From contig NZ_JAIZBH010000001.1 of assembly GCF_022267375.1 (NCBI RefSeq), positions 3,610,001 to 3,674,000 of the forward strand: DNA of 64,000 nucleotides, in the 5' to 3' direction. Shown here piece by piece: positions 60,915 to 64,000 of the stretch. The translations under genes were made by a program, and so were the position numbers. Origin of the DNA: Leptospira sanjuanensis (GTDB taxonomy: Bacteria > Spirochaetota > Leptospiria > Leptospirales > Leptospiraceae). Under the pieces are notes generated by a model. The model saw only the letters and a program-made list of their open reading frames with translations, was not told the origin of the DNA and searched no databases. Every line of letters starts with the position of its first letter. Within the stretch, counting starts at the first letter, position 1.

Positions 60915-61494
60915 TTTTATGCTCCTTGATTTGTATCATCGATTTAAGATTTTTGATCATCTTCGGAAAATATTCCTTGTCCTTGCGGATTCTAGAGATC
61001 TGCATAGAACCCTGAATCGCAGACATAAACAGATCCGCGGTTTCCTTAACGTTTAAGGGAAGAATGAAAGAACCTTCCTTCATTCCGTCGTGCAACGTCT
61101 GTATTAGAAAATCGCGATGTTGATTGTGTAGAACGAGAGTTTTTTCCCGGATCGCGGGTGAAAGAACGTGATATTCCGTACCGACGACCCCGAACGGACA
61201 GATCTTTCCGTTTTCTCCCGTATACCCTTCGTAAAGTTTGAAAAGACCGAACAACCGGACGCGCGGAGGTCTCTCCTTCAGGGTTTGAGTATACTCCTCA
61301 AAGTTTTTATAATATACTTCGAGAACCTCCAAACCCAATTCTTCCTTGGAAGGATAGTGATAATGAATGCTCGCCTTTCGGATTCCCAAATCGTCCGCGA
61401 TATTCTGAAAACTGAACGATTGGAAACCTACACTTTGAAAATAATGCCTGGCAAGAGTTACGATCTTTTCTTTTGTATCCCCTTCGAGTTTCAT
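60901..61494 (-). CDS. TetR/AcrR transcriptional repressor
   Basis: 197 residues. HTH: FSFQNIADDLGIRKASIHYHYPSKEELG. The C-terminal domain has NGKICPFGVVGTEYHVLSPA, a cysteine-containing pocket seen in a group of TetR regulators of lipid or xenobiotic genes. It shares an operon with the thioesterase. A perfect 16-base palindrome lies 11 bases upstream of its start, which makes autorepression nearly certain. Weak ribosome site (GGGGAT). Confidence 0.92.
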   Translation of the reverse strand: MKLEGDTKEKIVTLARHYFQSVGFQSFSFQNIADDLGIRKASIHYHYPSKEELGLEVLEVYYKNFEEYTQTLKERPPRVRLFGLFKLYEGYTGENGKICPFGVVGTEYHVLSPAIREKTLVLHNQHRDFLIQTLHDGMKEGSFILPLNVKETADLFMSAIQGSMQISRIRKDKEYFPKMIKNLKSMIQIKEHKNAGF

Positions 61495-61504
61495 AAAGCC
61501 AACT

Positions 61505-61520
61505 TACCTACCAGTAGGTA
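61505..61520. promoter_or_regulatory. TetR operator (TACCTACCAGTAGGTA)
   Basis: A 16-base sequence with perfect 7-base arms TACCTAC/GTAGGTA around CA, 11 bases before the TetR start. An outer ACTTA/TAAGT pair (about 61502-61527) extends the symmetry. It is a textbook TetR-family operator controlling the TetR-thioesterase operon. Confidence 0.85.
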
Positions 61521-61941
61521 GATAAGTCAATTCTAATTTAGCCGGTTTTTACCACAGAATGTCTAAAAAAGCGACATAAGGATTTTCTCTCGAAAATCGA
61601 ATTTCCTGGAATCATCGTTCTAGGCAGCGCTAAATCCCGCAAAGAAGCGAGCATCCTAAAGAATATAAAAAGATATTTCCCATTGGATCGGGCGATAAAC
61701 GCGCATTCGCAAAGTTGAAAGCGTGATGTTCGAAATAAAATAAACCGAACGAACTACTAGAGCGATTCCTCTTCGCATAACAAAATAAAATTCCAAAATA
61801 ACTCTTAATTTATTTTGAAATCTTGACTGTAAGATAAGCTCTGATAGTATTATCTGACTTAGGTCCGGCGTGTAAGAAAATAAAAATAGAATTCCGTCAA
61901 ATCGTTGCAAATAGCATTCAATTTTCCGATATTAAAAAATA
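61521..61941. other. Intergenic region upstream of the DISM-AraC gene
   Basis: About 420 bases with no gene. The right half holds a promoter-like pair on the plus strand and an inverted repeat (AGATAA at 61832-61837, TTATCT at 61850-61855). Nothing else is discernible. Confidence 0.5.
61823..61853 (+). promoter_or_regulatory. Candidate promoter of the DISM-AraC gene
   Basis: TTGACT, 19 bases, TATTAT: each hexamer differs from consensus by one base but the spacer is longer than ideal. It is overlapped by the AGATAA/TTATCT inverted repeat, so self-control by the encoded regulator is conceivable. The distance to the ATG is about 100 bases. Confidence 0.3.
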
Positions 61942-61950
61942 TTGATTCAG

Positions 61951-63567
61951 ATGTCTCTTCGCTTAACAAAATTTAGAACCGTAAGGGGGAATCGCATTCT
62001 CGTATTCGCCGGGTTGTTCCTTTGTTTCGTTCTTCCGAAAACGGCGCATACGACGCCTAACGTCGAAGCTTGCGCGTTCGATCGCCTGGAAATCGCATTC
62101 GATTCCGCATCCGTAAAGGAAATTCCGAAAGAACCCAATCGAAATCTTGAATATTCCTCGAAACAGGATTCCTTTTTGAAATTGGGTTTTATCAAGGAAT
62201 CCGTTTGGCTTCGGTTTAGCATAAAGGAACATCCTAGATCGAGATGTTTTATCCGGATTCCTCAAGTAACGCTGGACTCGGCGGTTTTGTTTTCCAAATC
62301 TTCGGTTCAGATTTCAGGGGATAGATTTCAATATTCTGACAGATCAATCGACGATTATTATCCAGTGTTCCATCTCGAACCTTCGGAAGTTCGAAACGGA
62401 AACGACGAATACTACCTTTGGATCAAAACTTCTTCCATCATCAACTTTCCGATTCTACTCGAATCGGGTTTGGAATACCAAAAAGGAAACTATTATAGAA
62501 ATCTTTTGATTCTGTTCACGTTGGTGCTAAGTTTGTTCATCACTCTTCTCACGGGGTTTATCTATCGACAAACCTTGGATCCGATTTATTTGAGCATCGT
62601 CGGATTTTTGATTTTCGTTTCCTTGGAAGGTTGGGCGTGTTATGCGAACGGATATAAATATCTCTGGCCGAACGCCCCCGAATTTCAAAACATCGCTCCT
62701 CCTCTTTTCGCATTTTTAGCTCTTGCTTGTTCGACTTACTTTATGGTTCAGTTTTTATCCCCTTCTTCGCTTCATAAAATCTTTCGTTCGCTATTATCGG
62801 TAGTGTCGATCGCGATCGTTTTCGTCGCCGTGTTCACCTCCTTTATCGCGGATCGACCTTTTGTGGTGAAAACGTTCTCTTGGACCTTCCTTGGCGTTTC
62901 ATTTTTGATCGTACTTTCGACTCTGAGCGTCATCCGCAGTTTCGGGCCCGCTAGAAAGATCGCGCTTTGTATGATTCCGATCGCCGGAAGCGTGTTGATT
63001 TCCGTTTTGTATTATTTGGACTTTATTCAATATCATGAATATTTGGTTCATGCTTATGTGCTGTCGCTTCCTTCCATTTATGTAGTCGTCATGGTCAGCA
63101 TCGTAGACCGGGAAAAATTCGTACGAAGAAAAAATCTCAGTCGGGCGTATGACATCCAGCAGATGCAGGAGAAACTTAAATCTCCTCCCCGCACATTAGA
63201 ACGGGAACTTCCGAACAAAACCCCCTCGATCCAATTCAGCTTGGATCATCTTTTGAAAGTGGAAAGAATCTTCAAGAATCCCGAATTGAGCAAGGAAGAC
63301 CTCGCGAGCATCCTCAAGATCACTCCTCAAGATTTGGAAAATTATGTTCAGGATGTTTCGAAAGCGCAATCGTTCGAAATTTATGTCAATCAATTCAGAG
63401 TAGAAGAAGCGAAACATCTCTTGAAAACCAGAACGGATCTAAAACAATCGGAAATCGCGCACAGGGCGGGCTTTGTTTCGGGAAGAGAAATGGAAAAATC
63501 GTTTAAAACTTTGACTGGAATGACTCCCTCCGAATATAAACTGATGCTATTCCCCGAATCCATCTAA
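61951..63567 (+). CDS. Membrane-tethered AraC-type regulator with 7TMR-DISM sensor
   Basis: About 538 residues: signal/anchor helix (about 15-35), extracytoplasmic DISM domain (about 45-180, KESVWLRFSIKEHPRSRC), seven membrane helices (about 185-395), a short linker, and a C-terminal AraC/XylS DNA-binding domain (about 430-535) with two helix-turn-helix units: SKEDLASILKITPQDLENYV and LKQSEIAHRAGFVSGREMEK followed by SFKTLTGMTPSEYKL. A one-component system spanning the membrane would sense an outside ligand and bind DNA from the membrane. An in-frame TTG nine bases upstream is an alternative start; neither has a strong ribosome site. The mltA-like gene follows two bases later. Confidence 0.92.
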   Translation: MSLRLTKFRTVRGNRILVFAGLFLCFVLPKTAHTTPNVEACAFDRLEIAFDSASVKEIPKEPNRNLEYSSKQDSFLKLGFIKESVWLRFSIKEHPRSRCFIRIPQVTLDSAVLFSKSSVQISGDRFQYSDRSIDDYYPVFHLEPSEVRNGNDEYYLWIKTSSIINFPILLESGLEYQKGNYYRNLLILFTLVLSLFITLLTGFIYRQTLDPIYLSIVGFLIFVSLEGWACYANGYKYLWPNAPEFQNIAPPLFAFLALACSTYFMVQFLSPSSLHKIFRSLLSVVSIAIVFVAVFTSFIADRPFVVKTFSWTFLGVSFLIVLSTLSVIRSFGPARKIALCMIPIAGSVLISVLYYLDFIQYHEYLVHAYVLSLPSIYVVVMVSIVDREKFVRRKNLSRAYDIQQMQEKLKSPPRTLERELPNKTPSIQFSLDHLLKVERIFKNPELSKEDLASILKITPQDLENYVQDVSKAQSFEIYVNQFRVEEAKHLLKTRTDLKQSEIAHRAGFVSGREMEKSFKTLTGMTPSEYKLMLFPESI

Positions 63568-63569
63568 GA

Positions 63570-64000
63570 ATGCGGTTCCGTTCGATCGTAATCCTTTTTC
63601 TCGCCGTTCAATCGTATTCTTTTTCCGCAAAAGGTTTGGAAGAATCCGGTTTTATCGGCGTAAGGGAAATTCCTTCGTTGTATCATCACGATGATCTACA
63701 ATCACTTCATCGAGCCTTAAAAGAATCCGAATCGTATTACGAACGTCTTCCTTCCGATTGGAAGATCGAATTTCGCAAAACCTCTTACGATAAAAAGGAA
63801 ATGCTGAAGTCCATCGGACAATTAAAAAGAATTTTCCAAAGGAAAAATCGAAAGCAAAGAAATAAGGAACTTCAAGAATCCTTCGAGTTTCTGGAAACCG
63901 CCGATCTCCAAAACGGAAAGATCACCGGATATTACGAAGTCATAATAGACGGAAGACTTGCGCCCGAAGGAGAATTTCTGTACCCGATCCTGGAAACTCC
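63570..64000 (+). CDS. mltA: MltA-type lytic transglycosylase, C-terminus cut by window edge
   Basis: The first 143 residues are visible: a signal peptide (FRSIVILFLAVQSYSFSA), then an N-terminal region of MltA with KITGYYEVIIDGRLAPEGEF and YPILETP, the conserved start of the MltA/3D domain (GYYEP...YP.Y..P). The enzyme cleaves peptidoglycan glycan strands in the periplasm, forming anhydromuramyl ends. The start is two bases after the DISM-AraC stop, so the two are co-transcribed: the sensor may regulate its neighbour. Confidence 0.85.
   Translation, partial: MRFRSIVILFLAVQSYSFSAKGLEESGFIGVREIPSLYHHDDLQSLHRALKESESYYERLPSDWKIEFRKTSYDKKEMLKSIGQLKRIFQRKNRKQRNKELQESFEFLETADLQNGKITGYYEVIIDGRLAPEGEFLYPILET

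Overview
The window reads as a chromosomal segment of a Leptospira species (spirochaete). The evidence is a protein of the DUF1564 family, which I know only from Leptospira; several receptors of the 7TMR-DISM type; many one- and two-component regulators; and a very long predicted membrane protein of the DUF2339 type. Base composition looks moderate (around the mid-40s percent GC by eye, not counted), higher than L. interrogans. No rRNA, tRNA, CRISPR array, phage or intact insertion sequence was seen. Coding density is high. The window cuts through a gene at each end: an M48 metalloprotease on the left and an MltA-type lytic transglycosylase on the right.

Layout. 1-5.3 kb: M48 protease, DUF2339 giant membrane protein, and a small membrane protein coupled to a 28-residue peptide. 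5.3-11.4 kb: a YceI-like secreted protein with a cytochrome b561-like partner, then a partner-switching signalling operon (unknown 307-residue protein, STAS antagonist, RsbW-like kinase, SpoIIE phosphatase with HAMP). 11.6-15.5 kb: an NAD-dependent epimerase under a TetR regulator, a DUF1564 protein, and a decayed patch with remnants of a VOC (glyoxalase-fold) protein and a sigma factor, then PaiB. 15.9-23.5 kb: an NhaP2-type antiporter, an NAD-kinase-like protein coupled to an SPFH protein, a small secreted protein, and an acyl-CoA dehydrogenase. 22.0-29.5 kb: a TolC lipoprotein and RND pump, then a dCache histidine kinase. 29.7-36.7 kb: small accessory genes, a broken PLP-enzyme gene, a TetR gene divergent from a two-gene membrane operon across a striking double operator, a lipase-like hydrolase and a B12/radical SAM protein. 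36.7-42.7 kb: a desaturase, a DISM hybrid kinase, and an rsgA-sigma factor-clpP cluster. 43-55 kb: three GMC-type flavin oxidoreductases, each carrying the same four-cysteine motif, a methyltransferase, and a 1397-residue tandem-cyclase/ATPase/TPR protein like soluble adenylyl cyclase. 55-64 kb: a predicted secreted metal-dependent protein, a DISM-SpoIIE protein, a zinc exporter, a thioesterase-TetR operon with a near-ideal operator, and a membrane-tethered DISM-AraC regulator followed by mltA.

The dominant theme is signal transduction: two SpoIIE phosphatases, two histidine kinases, a class III cyclase, an ECF-type sigma factor, three TetR repressors and one membrane-bound AraC factor. The strongest candidates for unusual biology are the GMC oxidoreductase fused to an alpha/beta hydrolase with a cysteine in the nucleophile position, the shared cysteine cluster of the three GMC paralogues, the membrane-tethered AraC protein, the histidine kinase with a long insertion inside its dimerisation domain, and the tandem operators at 31.9 kb.
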